A DNA stretch of 64,000 nt from assembly GCA_032622095.1 (NCBI GenBank), contig CP136067.1:135409990-135473989 (forward strand), read 5' to 3'. The notes below the pieces were generated by a model, which had not been told where the DNA came from, made no database searches, and saw only the letters and a list, made by a program, of their open reading frames with translations. The position numbers were made by a program, and so were the translations under genes. This document shows, piece after piece, positions 48,170-62,343 of the stretch. Positions within the stretch are counted from its first letter, which is position 1. Every line of letters begins with the position of its first letter. Source of the stretch: Siphonodentalium dalli (lineage: Eukaryota > Mollusca > Scaphopoda > Gadilida > Siphonodentaliidae).

Positions 48170-50500
48170 TCACAGGTGAGGTGAATAGGTATACATGGAG
48201 TTAGTGTATGTCATGAATGATGTGAATATGTATACAATGAGTGACTATATGGCGGCGAGTGTGTTTCCATAGTGAGATGTATAGGTATACAGAGGTCATG
48301 GTCAGGTGTGTGGTGAATCGGTATGAATGGAGTTGACTGTATGGTGTACCCCGCTCGACAAAACAAGTGTCCATTGGCACCGCGGTGTATTTGCCGTTCG
48401 GCCGCCGTGTCAGCGTTTGTAACTGCGGCCGAAAGCAATGATGTACAAAATTGGCTATTATGCCTTCTATACATTGAATACTAACATGTCTGCTGCACCA
48501 TGGTTGATTGTTACTGTTGCCACCACTGACATCACCAAAACTATTGGACGTTTCTCTCAAAAACTTACCATAAATATCGGCAAAAATGTACTTTTCAGGT
48601 TTGGACCATTTTTCTAGTAATATGTAATTATCTTTGGATTTAAAGGTGTTTATTGTATTGGTCTATCTTAAATGTGTCACACTACGGTGCTTATAGAACA
48701 AATTGCTCAAGATGGCTTCCAAGATGGCTTCCAATATGGCAACCAAATTGGTAATAAGTTATTTTTTTCACATATATCATTATAAATATAACATTATTCT
48801 CTGCGTTATCCGAAAAAGGACTTGGTTATTATACGTGTTATTTAATTAACTGACAACTAAATGTTCTATTATGGTTGTCCCAGTTCCGTATGGGGCATGA
48901 CAAATTTATTTTAAAGTATGGAATTTTGCGGAGAACCTCTTTTGTGATTCTGACCATGTTATTGAAAGGAAATGGGCAGAACTTTGAGACGGAGCTGAGA
49001 TGAACCATAATACCCTGCTGGACAAAACAAGTGTCCAGTGGCACCGCGGTGTATTTGCCGTTCAGCCGCGGTGTCAGAGTTTGTAACTGCAGTTGAGCAC
49101 CGTGGCCGAACGGCATGTACACTGCGGCCAAACGGCCAGTACACCTTGGCCGAAAGGCAACTACAACGCGACCGAATGGCATGCACACCGTGGTTAGATT
49201 TCTGGTTTGTATCGTCTTTTTTCAGTTTAATGAACGTACACCGTGGCTGAATGGAGGGTACACCGCGGCCCAACTGTAGATGGTAGCCAGGGAGTTACTC
49301 TATGATCATATTTGAGGTGAATAGGTATGCATGGAGTAAGTGTATGTCTCGAATGATGTGAATATGTATACAATGAGTGACTATATGGTTATGATTGTGT
49401 TGTCCATAGTGAGATGTATAGGTATACAGGGAGAGGTCATGGTCAGGTGTGGGGTGAATCGGTATGAATGGAGTGACTGTATGGTGCATGGTTGTGTGTA
49501 TCTTGTACGGGTGCACCCGGTGTGCCTGTATGGACATTGATGTGGTGTATGGTTATAGCTACATGGCCATCTATGTATTGATTATGTATATATGGAGTAA
49601 CTGTAAGGTCATGGGTGGGATGTACATGTGTTTTCTGTATGATCATGGATGGGGGTGTGTGGATAAATCGTGAGTGAGTTTATGGTTACGGGCAATGTGT
49701 GTTTTATACGTGGAATGACTGTACTGTCATGATTGAAGTGTATATGCATATCTGGAGTAAGCTGGTGGACATTATCGTGTGGGTATATAGGGAGTGTCCT
49801 TGTGGTAACGGATGGGATGTATATATCTCGTGGATGTATTATCATTGGTATGCGTGTAGGGATTAGCTGCATGATCATGGATGGCGTGTATGATTATACA
49901 GTACGTTGCTGAACTGTCATGTGTGATGTATATATGCAAGTATGGATGGTATGAGTGGTCGTGTGTGCGGGTTTTTTGTATATCTGGAAGGACTGAATGG
50001 CCAGTGGTGAGGTGCATATGTATACCTGGAGTGACTACGGTCTAGGGTGGGCTTCATATGTAAAAATCGAGTGGTTACATGTATATGACTGTGTGGAATA
50101 TGTATACAGGTAGCGACTGTATGGTCAATGGTGAAATGAGTAGGTATACAAGGAGTGACATCAATGTAATGAATATCTATGCCGGGAGTGACTAAATGGT
50201 CATGTGTCAGCTGTGTGAGTATACCTGGTGTTCCTGCTTGGCGACTTGTGGCCATGTGTAGGTTATGCGGGTAAACAATGGTGTTGCTATATGGTCATGT
50301 GCGAGGTGTATGTGTATATAGCGAGTGGCTATATGACCATGGATGATGTGCATATGCGCACATGGAGTGACTATACTGACATGGCTGGGGTGTATTAGTA
50401 TATATTGAGTGGCTATTCGGCTATGGTGTGACAAATAGGGATACAGTGAGTGACATGGCCAATGGCGAGGTGAATATGTATACCATACACATTACCCGTA
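48170..50500. repeat. Degenerate minisatellite of about 45-50 bp inside FB2
   Basis: Many loosely related units follow the scheme gagtgactatatggtcatg, then gaggtgtatatgtataca. Inverted units appear at 50500-50650 and 51020-51180, in line with the foldback plan. Many short open frames arise from it on both strands. Confidence 0.75.
49099..49186. repeat. 22-bp GC-rich minisatellite, four units
   Basis: Units of the type accgtggccgaacggcatgt plus ac, four in a row at exactly 22 bp, with more diverged units on both sides. Related, mostly inverted units occur at 50690-50990. It stands out by GC content from the AT-rich neighbourhood. Confidence 0.85.
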
Positions 50501-52349
50501 GCCAAAAAATCACTCACTATTTATCCACACACCCCATCCGTGATCATACAGAAACACATGTACATCCCACCCATGACCATGTAGCTATATCCATACACCA
50601 CATCAATGTCCACACAGGCACACTGGGTGCACCCGTACAGTATACACACAACCATACCCCGCTGGACAAAACAAGTGTCCACTTAACCATGGTGCGGTTA
50701 GCGTTGCCACCGCGGCCGAAATGCAACAACACTGCGGCTCCACCGGCTAACTACAGTTGGGCCGCAGTGTACTTGCCATTCGGTCATGGTGTAGTTGCTG
50801 CGGTGTACGTTCATTAAACTGAAAAAAGATGATACAAACCAGAAATCTAACCACGGTGCACATGCCATTCGGCCGCGTTGTAGTTGCCTTTCGGCCATGG
50901 CGTACTTGTCGTTCGGCCGCAGTGTACTTGCTTTCGGTCGCAGTTACAAACGCTGACACCGCGGCCGAAACGGCAAATACACCGCGGTGCCAATGGACAC
51001 TTGTTTTGTCGAGCGGGGTACACCATACGTCAACTCCATTCATACCGATTCACCACACACCTGACCATGACCTCTCCCTGAATACATATACATCTAACTA
51101 TGGACAACACACTCATAGTATACATATTCACATCATTCATGACACACACCAACTCCCATGTATACCTATTCACCTCACCTATGATCATAGAGTAACTCCC
51201 TGGCTACCATCTTGGCATCCATCCTGTATCCAGTTGATATTTGTTTATCATAATGGACCAGAAGAGTCACATATTATGGTTCATCTCAGTTCCGTCTCAA
51301 AGTTCTGCCCATTTCCTTCCAATAATATGGTCAGAATCACAAAAGAAGTTCTCTGCAAAATTCCATAATTTAAAATGAATTTGTCATGCCCTATACGGAA
51401 CTGGCACAGCCATAATTGTCAGTTAATTAACTAACACATATAATAACCAAATGGGTCACAATTTGCTACATTTTCGGATAACGCAAAGAATAATTATATA
51501 TATATGTTATATGTAAAAAAAAAAAATTGTTACCAATTTGAGCAATTTGGTCTATAACACCGTAGTGTGACACATTTAAGATAGACCAATACAATACACA
51601 CCTTTCAATTCAAAGATAGTTACAATATTACTAGAAAAAATTGTCCAAACCCGAAACGTTATTTTTTGCCGATATTTATGTCAAGTTTTTGTGAGAAAAG
51701 TCCAATATTTTTGGTGATGACAACAGTAACAATTAACCATGGTGCAGCAGACATATTAGTATTCAAAGTATAGAAGGCATAATAGCCAATTTTGTACACC
51801 AACCACAACTTGTAAGCGATTGCAGGACACCCTAGGGCAATATTCACCATTTTCCATATTTTGAGCCAAAGTAAGAATTTTGGTTTCACTTAGTTGGAAT
51901 ATTCATAGGGAATAGTATGCCTCACTTAATTGCAACCTTCTGTTCATTTCTTTTTGAAATATGACTAGAATCCCAGTTGTGATTTTTTGTGAAATTTTAT
52001 ACCGCGTTCTGTAAAATCGAGTTTTTGAGGGATCACAAGTGGATAGGACCCCAATAATTGCTCCAATGGTCAGTTAATATACAAAATACAGTCATATTAC
52101 TCAACCAGTTCCAAACAGCATGAACCGATCTAGAAGATATTTGTGAAAAAATGCCATATTTTCAACTTCCGGCGGCCATCTTGGATGGTGAGTTTCAATT
52201 TTGGCCCAAAATAGTGTCATGTCTTAGCTTCATGAAAATATATATATTTTACTAGATTAGTCATGTGAATTTGCAACAAATTCCAAGTAACTGGTTTTAC
52301 GTCTGGGAAAAAATGGGGGGGGGGTATACTTTTTAGGGCGCTAAAAAAA

Positions 52350-52454
52350 ACAAGACAGTCAATGACTGTAGGGTCGCTCACCAGACTGCAAAGACTGGGA
52401 CTCTGGAGACCACAACAGTCAGAACTTTTCATAATCACTTTAAAAGAAGTAGAT
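52350..52454. repeat. Direct repeat R5, copy 1
   Basis: From caagacagtcaatgactgta to ctttaaaagaagtagat; copy 2 is at 54322-54435. The copies differ mainly by an extra gataagact stretch in copy 2. It begins right at the outer edge of FB2. Confidence 0.85.
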
Positions 52455-52487
52455 ATCTCAAGAGTTAAATCTAAAACAAAAAATTTG

Positions 52488-53420
52488 GAGTTATGTCCCT
52501 GGCCCCGCCCACATTTGACCCAGTGACCTGATTTGAACAAATCTGAACCCCAGTCACCCAAGGATCCTTCATACCAAATATGAACCCATATAGCCTGATG
52601 GTATTTGAGAAGAAGTCACTTTAAGAATACTATGGAGGGAAAGAGTTATGGCCCTGGCTTCGCAACTATTTCAAGTGAACTCATTTGAACAAATCTGAAT
52701 GTGATTCACCTAGGGAACATCCACACCAAATATGAAACAATTCGGTCTTATTGTTCTGAAGATGTTTAAAAGAATTACTATGGTGGGAAAGAGTTATGGC
52801 CCTGGCTTCGCAACTATTTGACCCAGTGACCGCATTTGAACAAATCTGAATGAGAATCACCTAGGGAACATCCACACCAAATATGAACCCATTTGGTCTT
52901 ATGGTTCCAGAGGAGAAGATGTTCAAATAATTGTTGTCGGACGGATGGACGGACAGACTATGGACGGACGAGGAGTGATGACTATACATCAACCGGAGCA
53001 CAGGTAGGGTGGCTGGTTGATAATTAAATCTCTTATCTCCGCCCCTATTTGAACAAACGTGAATACCAATCTATGAGATCCATTCATTTGGTAATTTCAG
53101 ACATTAGATTTTAAGAGTTGAACTGAACTGATTTTCCTAAAATGACCCCAAATCTGAAAAAAATCTAAACACCAGTCATCGAAGGACCCTCCATACCAAA
53201 CATAATCTAAATAGTCCAGATGGTTCCTGAGAAGAAATTGTTTTAAGAATTACTATGGAAGGAAAGAGTTATGGCCCCGACTTCTCACCTATTTGACCTG
53301 ATGAACTCATTTGAACAAATCTGAATGCGAGTCACCTGGGGGACATCCACACCTTAAATATATAAACCCATTTGGTCTTTAATATGTATCTGGAGAAGAA
53401 AACAATTGATGGACGGATAG
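52488..53420. repeat. Dispersed repeat family R3 (about 150-bp internal periodicity)
   Basis: The phrase agagttatggccctggcttc, then tttgacccagtgacc, tttgaacaaatctgaat and catccacaccaaatatgaac, recurs about every 150 bp. Copies end near a gacggacgga stretch and gatgactatagctccaccgg. Other members are at about 54520-54860, 54990-55190, 56470-57020 and 62590-63096. Confidence 0.8.
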
Positions 53421-54321
53421 AGACATGACAGATGGATGGATGGGAGAACAGTCTGACATAGAGACTGACAAATTCAATCCAATATACCCCCCCCCCCCCA
53501 AGTTTTCTTTGCAAAATCAGGGTATGAGTTCCAACTGGATACTGGTGGTTAAGAAAATAATATTCGAACAGACAAGCCTGAACATAGTGTCTGACATTTG
53601 CAGAATGAGGTCCCCAAAGGGTGAATTTAATGACAATCCTGCAATGCGGGCTAGCATCACCAAATTTACCCTCTGTCCCTCATTCTGTGTAGGCCTCAAC
53701 TTCTATGGGAGACATAGCATTAGATTGAATTTCTCCAGTTAAAGTTGGTGATGTGCACCTCAATTATGCATTTTATATTCACAAATTAGGGGATATAGAA
53801 ACTAAACAGAAGGGCTAAAGTAAGTAAAAATGTCAATTTAAGTGCCTATATACTTCCCAGAAGATGAGGCCTAAGCAGAATGAGGACACTGGCTAGTGTA
53901 TTTGGTGATGCTAGACTGTTGTGCAGGGTAGCATAACTAAATTCACCCTCTGGGGACCTCATTCTGCAAATGCCAGATAGAAGACAAATTTAATCCAATA
54001 TATACCCCCCCCCCATTTTTCTTTGAATATTAGTCGTATGATTTCATCTGGATAAGTGGTGATTAAAACAATAATATGAAATGGCCAAACCTGAATTTAG
54101 TATGTCTGACATTTGCAGAATTAGGTCCCAAAAATGTGGATTTAATGACAATATTCTGTAAGGCAGGCTAGCATCAACAAATTCATCCTCAATCTGATTA
54201 GGCCTCAATTGCCAATAAAACCAAGGAACAGATTGAAGTCATACAGTTGAAGTTGGTGATACACACCCATTGAGCACCTCAATTATGCATTTTATCTTCT
54301 GCAAATTAGGGGGACATTGAA
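53421..54321. repeat. Dispersed repeat family R4
   Basis: Two direct copies start near aatccaatata plus a C run (53480 and 53993) and include gacatttgcagaatgaggtc and gctagcatcaccaaattta. Further copies, in both orientations, lie at 57040-57200, 57570-57715 and 63860-63990. Confidence 0.75.
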
Positions 54322-54435
54322 ACAAGACAGTCAATGACTGTGGGGTCGCTCACCAGACTGCAAAGACTGATAAGACTGGGACTCTGGAGACCACAACAGT
54401 CAGAACTTTTCATAATCACTTTAAAAGAAGTAGAT
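54322..54435. repeat. Direct repeat R5, copy 2
   Basis: Near-identical to 52350-52454. The short minus-strand frame here is repeat-derived. Confidence 0.85.
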
Positions 54436-57400
54436 CTAAACAGGATATGTGGCCAAATTACCAAATGTACACTACTAGTTCTTGGCTCTGCCATACATAT
54501 TTTAAGAATTACTATGTTGTGAAATAGTTATGTCTCTGGCAATGCCCTTATTCGACTTTGTGATGCCATTTTCACAAATCTGTCACCCAAGGTAATTTCC
54601 TACTAAATATAAGCAAAATAGGCCATTTCATTCCTGCATAGAAGACGTATGATGAATTGCTATGGAGAGAAAGAGTAATGTAGCTGGCCTTGCACCTACT
54701 TGACCTGGTGACCCTGATTAAACAAATCTGAATCACACATCACCAAAGGAGCTTCAATATTAAATGTGAACTAAATAGAGCTGGTGGTTCTTTCAAAGAA
54801 CACTTTTCAAGTTTGCCAAATATGTTCTGGTGAAGTGGTGGGTGTGGGAGAGTTAAATGTCCTGTTGAAAGATTTGAACAATACATATGATAGATTGATG
54901 TTGTAATTGGGAATTAATGACCTCTAGCAGATCTCCAGGAAATGTTTATAAAAATGTCAGACTTCACTTGCAATTTTTAATATTTTGTGGAGTTATGTCC
55001 CTGCCACATTTGACCCAGTGACCTCATTTGAACAAATCTGAATGTGAGTCACCTGGGCAATATCCACACCAACTATGAACCCATTCGGTCTCATGGTTCC
55101 AGAGGAGAAGTTTAAAGAATTGTTGACGGACGGACGAGGAGTGATGACTATAGCTCCACCAGAGACTTTGTCTCAGGTGAGCCAAAAACTATTGAAATTA
55201 TAGAATGACTCCCCCCCCCCACTTTGGATCCCAAAATGCAACAGAATTCAAACTTTTTTAATGGAAGGGGAAGAACTCCATCTTTAATATATAGAGTTAT
55301 TCCCCCTGCATTGAAAATAATTTAGCTTTTTACTGCAATCTAGATGACAAAACTCTTTGGCAACTCAATAAAAACAACATGTCCACAGTTTATTATACTG
55401 GATAAGTTGATAATACAATGTTTTGGAGCTTGCTCTTTCAAATGGTATATAATATGCCATATATTTTATATAATGTAATCTGGGGGTTAAAAAATTAAGT
55501 AGTTTACTATTTTATATTCATTTTAGTCTATATAATTAATTTTGAGAAAACAAATTACATCTCATTGAACAAATCTGCTAATTCCACCCCTCAACCCATG
55601 GGGACATCCCTGCAAGAATAGGACATCTGTGATTTATTGGATGCTTGTCTACATTTGCCTAACAATATTTCCTTAACATTGAAAGCCAGTGCATTCTCTT
55701 AGGTGAGGCTACCTATGGGACACTCACATATATAAGACAATGCACTGGCATGATACTAGTACTTTGTTATAAAATAATAAATATTGGACAAATATTAAAA
55801 CTAGGAGCTCATTTCTCTTGATCAATGGTCTATTATTTTATATTCATTTTATTTTAGTATATGTAATTGGTTTTGGAAAAACAATTACATCTCAATGAAC
55901 AAATCTGAGAAATTTGCCCCCTCCCCAAACATATGTGGGGACATCCCTGCGAGAATACCGGTAGGACATGTGTGATTTATTTGGATGTCTGACCATATTG
56001 GCCTAACAATATTTCCTTGATCTTGAACCCCAGTGTATTCTCTTATATAAAGGATAATACACTGGTGCAGGGTCTTTATTGCTGTACCAGCATAGCTCTG
56101 GTAATTAAATGGTTAATACTAATGCTATTATAAAATGTGTACACTGTCAAACAGTTAGAGTTGTATTTGAGATTGCTGTAAACACATAGGATTAAATTTC
56201 ATTCACAGACATCTTTCTCTCTTACCCTGATAACTGTGGATATTGAGATAAAAGTTAATTACTTTATAATGACTGGACACACAGCTGTGAGCACTGTGAG
56301 AATTAAGGCTGGTCAGTTCCTGGCATGTCATATAACTAAAGTGTAAGGCTTTTAATGGGGTGAACCTTGCAGGGATCTCTGGTGTGGGGTGGCATGGACA
56401 TGCAGTGGTGGGGGAGGTGGGGTGGAGGGGGGGGGGGGGCAAGTGTTTAAAACAAGGATTTGAATTAACTTTTTTTTAAGAGTTATGTCCCTGGGCCCTG
56501 GCTCTGCCCCTATTTGACCCAGTGACCCCATTTGAACAAATCTGAACCCCAGTCACACAAGGACTCTCCATACCAAATGTAAGCTAAATCGGTCAAATGG
56601 TTCAAAAGAAGAAGTCATTCTAAGAATTACTATGGAGGAATAGAGTTATGGCCCTGGTTTCTCAACTAATCAACCTGGTGACCTCATTTTAACAAATCTG
56701 AATGTGAGTCAACTAGGGAACATCCACACCAAATATGAATCCATACGGCCTTATAGTTCAGTAAAAGAAGTCGTTCTAAGAATTACTATGGAGGAATAGA
56801 GTTATGGCCCTGCTTTCACAACTATTCCACCCAGTGACCTCATTTGAACAAATCTGAATGTGATTCACCTAGGGAACATCCACACCAAATATGAACACGT
56901 TAAGTCTTACGGTTCGGGACGAGAAGATGATTGTTGACGGACGGACGGACGGACGGACGGACGGACGGACGACGAGTGATGACTATAGCTCCACCGGAGA
57001 CTTCGTCTCAGGTGAGCTAAAAAGTGACTAAATCAAACTGTCAATTTGATACTTAGGATACTTCCCAGAAGATGAGGACTAAGCAGAATTAGGTCCCTGT
57101 CGGGTGTATTTGGTGATGCTAGCATGATGTATGGGGTAGCAACACTAAATTCACCATCTGGGGACCTCACTATGTAAATGTCAGACACACTATTTCCAGA
57201 CTTGAAGAAATCAAAGCCATTCACAGTATCATTGAATGTCAGTCATCACCAAAAAATGGAAGCACCAGTTTGTTGTTAAATTGCTACAGATATGTTTAGA
57301 TTAGAATAATACATGTCATCTGGCCAGTTTATGTAATTAATGACCTGTACCTTTACAGATATATATGCCTCTGTGGTGAGAAGAGGTATTAAATTGAGAG

Positions 57401-57990
57401 GTGATATTGCTTGGAAGGGATGTTGGTTGATGGCATGGTTGGGCCTGTGCCATGTGGGTGGGGGGAGGGTGGAATGTTTCCATAATTTCATTAAAGAGTA
57501 AAGTTTCATAACTCTGCAGATGTTATATATAATGGTGTCACTTTTTTTCAAATTTTAAAACATGTTAAAAAAAAAGATGAGGCCTAAGCAGAATAATGTA
57601 ATTGAGGGTGTATTTGGTGATGCTAGCCTGCTGTATGGGGTAGCAACACTAAATTCACCATCTGGGGACTTCATTCTGCAAATGTCAGACACACTATGTC
57701 CAGGCTTGGAGAAATGAACAATGGACTATTCCTTGTAGACTCTGGTAGAATAGTTGTTTAGCTAATGTCATGTCTTGTAATGATTATGACAGATGGTAAA
57801 CTGGTCTGAAGCAAGCTATCTTCAGCAAGAGTATCAGGTGACCACACTATGATAAATTGGCTTTTTCAATAATACAGGCTTCAGTGTTCTCTTAAAAATA
57901 ATAGTGCATAGCAAAGAGGTGTGAATTATAAAGGGCCATAACTCTGTTAAAATATATCGGATCAAACCCATATTTTAACTTGATCTACTT
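54436..57990. other. Mosaic of repeat families R3, R4 and foldback fragments
   Basis: R3 copies are listed under 52488-53420. 55670-55755 and 56010-56120 carry fragments of the ATGCATTCTCTTATATATGC foldback family; the second ends in gctctggtaattaaatggttaa, like a family b MITE terminus. A GACG microsatellite lies at 56935-56970. No gene is supported. Confidence 0.5.
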
Positions 57991-60900
57991 CAGGGCCTGG
58001 AACCTACGTCACCGGAAAGGTAACCCTACATCAAAATAACTGTAAATAAAGTTCGACTCGCTACTTCGACATCGTTTTTTAAATAAATACAATCGATTTC
58101 GATGTAGTATTATAAGCAAAGGAGCTATGCGACCTGCAAATCTCAACAAATACAGAAACCGAAAATCGGAAAGAATTGCTTATAATGAGAATTTCGCGTT
58201 CGCAATTCAAAATCGCGTCCGATTTCCTATTTTCGTGCATGTGTTAACGCCAACATTTCATGTTCTCCGCGCCCTAAACTCATTTTAAAACCGTATACAT
58301 TGAGTTTCGGGATATTATAAATGCTAAAATTTGAATCAATAACAAAAAAATAACTTTTCCGTGGTTTGTTTGTAAATTTCTTAAGACACAAAGAATTTTT
58401 ATGAATTTGTCTATTAATGGTAACGCCCACATCGCGTTGACGCTCACATATTGGCCTGTTTGCACTAACAATTGAGTCACCATCCGTATAATCCGGTAGA
58501 TGAATCCGGTGTTCACATGTACACACTCTGTTAAATGCGTTACAATACACAAATGGCTGTTATAGAGATGCCAATATACTATTTGATAATACTATATATA
58601 AAGACGAACATAAATTCATGGCATAATCATTGTTTTTATGTTCTCGTTGAATATTCGGTAGTTTAATTAAGTGTATGTCATGTCATTTGTTCTCTTATTC
58701 CATATTCATTGTAGTATTACTTTGTTATTCCAGTCTATTTCCGTTGGTTGAATCCATGTTAATTTGTTCATATTTCCAGTTTCGTCTGATAGTTGTCGTT
58801 AAAACATTATCATGCAAAAAAGATTTCTTTAATTATATTCTATTACTAACATTCATTGTTTACCCATGATTATTGATAATGAATTGAATGTGTTATTCGG
58901 TCCAGGAACCTTCGTTGTCAAACAATTAATCTGGTCACGCATCAATTATATTCGCAATCCAAAACCAAAACATCGGGATATATGTAACGGATAAATACAC
59001 CCTGTCCCATCATCAGTCAATAATCATAAAGTATGGTTAGGTACTCAAGTCCCAAAAACTAATTGGTCACATATATATTAACTATAGCAGGTTTATATAG
59101 TGAATTGTGAACATAATATGGTTCCTGTGGCTGGATATTCATTTAGTTTGGTTATGTTTAACATTATATATTACAAAATTTTATATAAACTGGATATTCC
59201 GTTTATTGAATACTTTTGCGGACAAAAATGATATATACAAGGGAAAAAAACAACTTAAAGTTGAATAGAAGAAAAAATTACAACAAAAAGAGGCTTGTTG
59301 TGTCGTCTAAGAGGGGGGGGGGGGTCTACAAAAAAAATCCGTATATAGGGCCGGGGTGGGTGGGTGGTCCAGAGGAGGAAAAAATCGTGCTTGTAAATTT
59401 TTTCTATATAGCAGCTATAGTGACTCTTTAGCCTCAGATTTAGCAACATTCTGGATTTCACAGGATCCCGGACCACTTCACAGTGAACCACCGTAATAGC
59501 GTTCAGGAAACTTATTATCAGCGGAAGAGATATTTAGTAACACAATTAATATATTACCCAGTTGTATTACTTGAATAAAAGTAATAAAACATAAAAACTG
59601 TATCACAAATTGGATACTACATGGTGAATACTCAATGATGACTATATATCATTAACATGATTGTTGCATAACATGAAATTGAAAAGGGTATATCTCATAA
59701 ATTTATAATGTCTGAAATACTGTCTTGTCCTGGCATGTAATCAAATTATTTCCTCCTGGTTTATTTCTCATCTTGAATGATTGCAAGTAATGTTAATTTG
59801 CAACAATTATCCAAATAAAACTGAATTGGTCATGATGAATGACCGTTAACTGTTTACTGCTCAGACAATCCCAACTGAAGGTGACGCTATTCTCATTGAA
59901 TTTCCGATCTTCATCTTGGAGCTTTACTGCTCAACAAGACTAAACTAAAATACTAATTGTATACTGTTATCACTTACAAATAGATGAACTGAAATAAAGT
60001 GATGCATTAAGAAATGACATTCAATTCTTCATTCTGGTCCATCACCATACCAAACCACATCAAAATTCGACAACCGACACTTAACTTATATTGCATGCAA
60101 AAGCTTTGTACGGACTGAATTTCATGAAGTCGAACAGGGCCCATAACTCTGGTAGGCATCAATAGTCACAACCCGTGATATTATGCATAATCGTTCCCCA
60201 TTTCTGGTCCGTCACCATGCCATAGGGCATAAAAATATGAAAACCGACTCTTGAGTTATAATGCAAAATGATTGTACGGACGGACGGCTCGAGACGTCAA
60301 CTATATACCCGCCGACTAATATTGGGCGGTATAATAACCATATATCTGTGTGTATACCTAACCAAAAACAATCCCCCCCACCCCACCCCAGTGCACATGG
60401 AGAAGACTTAAGAGTTCTTTGGTCATCTACAAATAATTGTGGAACCCCTGACCTGTTTACCACTATTTACACTGGTCGGTGTTCTCTGTCAGACACAACA
60501 CACTCGATTTATTAAGGCTATAATGGGGTCTAGGGCGATTTGTGACATATAGTGTACATACACAATGCTTTATTTTTGTTGTTAGATACTGAAAACACAC
60601 GGAAACGTCTGGAAATAGATTATTTTTCGTTTTTTTCTGATCTGTGTTACCAATTAGTAAGACAGTTAACACAGTTATTGAAGAACGGCTAAAAAAAACT
60701 CTGAAATTTTGATAAAAATATGAGAGAGAGGGGGTGGGTCCCCAAAATTTTGGAGGAAAACAATATTTTTTGGGGTGGTGGGTCCCTCTGGTCAGAAAAA
60801 AACCTTTTTGGTGTGCAATTTTTTTCCAGACCCCCCCCCCCTCCCCTGGCTGGCTCAACGAATTTTCGTGGCTGGTTATCTAGCTAAGCCGGCTTAGTCA

Positions 60901-62338
60901 CGACGTTCGTGGCTGACGAAATATGGCGGCTCAGTCGGCTGAGACGTTATCATTCAGAGTATTTCGTTTCCGAAATTTTCCTAATACCCGGTTATAGACA
61001 CCCGCTGGTTTTAGCGTTTGTTGTGAACCCGTAGAATTCCAGACCACGCGTGTTTTTTTGGTGTTCGGCTTTTCCATTATGGCGAGAATACACGAAGGAC
61101 TCAGAAAATGACTGGCAGGGATGTACTATGTAGTTTCCCATCTATACAATCCGTATAAGTTACATTGCGACTTCTGACGGCTATCATCACTGGCATCTTG
61201 CGATATATGCATGCATCATTGAATGCTGAATCCGATAGTATTGATATATAATATGTCAAACTATTTTCTATTACCTTAAATTCTACGTGTTATGTGCATA
61301 TATTGACAAATGTCAGCGATATGAGACTGAGTCGTATCGAAATAAACGATTTCGCCATCGGCAGTCACTGCATTTAATTAGTAAATAAGAATGACGGTGT
61401 GTGTTGTCAATTTAGATATAACATTTGTAAAAATAACTACTTTGAACAAGATTATTCTCCACTTCTATTCGATCACCTTACCGGAGTGTTTCACATCACT
61501 TTAAAAGTTTTTTCTTTTATTAATTTCAGAAACATTTGAATTTGAAACAAAAATTGAATAATACAACTTAAAGCTTCTTCCTGGTTCAACTCAAGCAGTG
61601 GCGATATTGCGATTTATTCATTTATCAAAGTTTGGTTTATTTTAGCCTATAATTATACATGTACATGATGCATCAACCAGAATGACCCCTTTTCTTATTC
61701 CCTATAATAATATTGATATATAAAGGTCATATAATTACTAATTATTTTATTCATTTATGTCTTGTGATAGTTATTCCGTGAAAAACGTATTAATTAGCCT
61801 GCCACAAGTGAAGTAGTCTACTTTTGAGCCGATGTATACCGATTCGCCTCGGCAATATTCGGGGATCTTATAGCGAGGGAAGAATTATACTCTTGCGCTG
61901 CCATAAGTTCCATTAACTGTGAAGACATACACTACTCACTAGTCCTAAAACTAATTGTGATATTCGGCAAGTGGAAGAAAGAATTCAGCCAAATTGCCAA
62001 TTTTGGAATCAAATGTTGACTATATGTAGGCGTTACCATTTATGTCACAATTCCAGTTTTAAAAGTCAATGTAGGCGTTACCATTTCAAAACTCTGAAAC
62101 ATGCCTCGAAAATTGGTGACGGAAACCACGTGAACGCGATAATCTTTACAACCGTTACATATATATCTCGGTATAGATGACTGTGAGCTAGCAAACAATG
62201 TTTTACAGCTCATAAGCAATGATTTTTTTAGTGGTTTATGAACATAGTTTGCAAAAACGATAAATACTTCGAGTCGCACCGAGCAGCCGCCATTTTTCGG
62301 TGAAAAACTTTGTTTTATGACGTAGGTTCCAGGCCCTG
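57991..62338. mobile_element. hAT-like DNA element (4.35 kb), non-autonomous or decayed
   Basis: The left end is CAGGGCCTGGAACCTACGTC plus A; the right end is the exact complement, a 21-bp perfect terminal inverted repeat. TACTT flanks it at 57986-57990 and 62339-62343 (5-bp target duplication). CAGGG termini are typical of hAT elements, and a 5-bp duplication would fit the hAT5-type minority; this class assignment is inference. The longest frames inside (for example 58227-58550) are about 100 codons with no transposase motif. G and C runs at 59312 and 60829 mark other repeats nested inside. Confidence 0.8.
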
Positions 62339-62343
62339 TACTT

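Larger units (their letters stand above)
46915..52343. mobile_element. Giant foldback element FB2 (5.4 kb)
   Basis: The ends are TAGCGCCCTAAAAAGTATAC plus a C run, and the complement with a G run at about 52318-52343. The arms can be followed to about 48440 and 50925 through shared landmarks (catgactaatctag; atgccttctatacattgaat; gacaaaacaagtgtcc). The interior is minisatellite. Within the left arm, 47517-48060 is duplicated at 48451-48960. Frames inside repeat with the element and have no domain. Confidence 0.8.
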
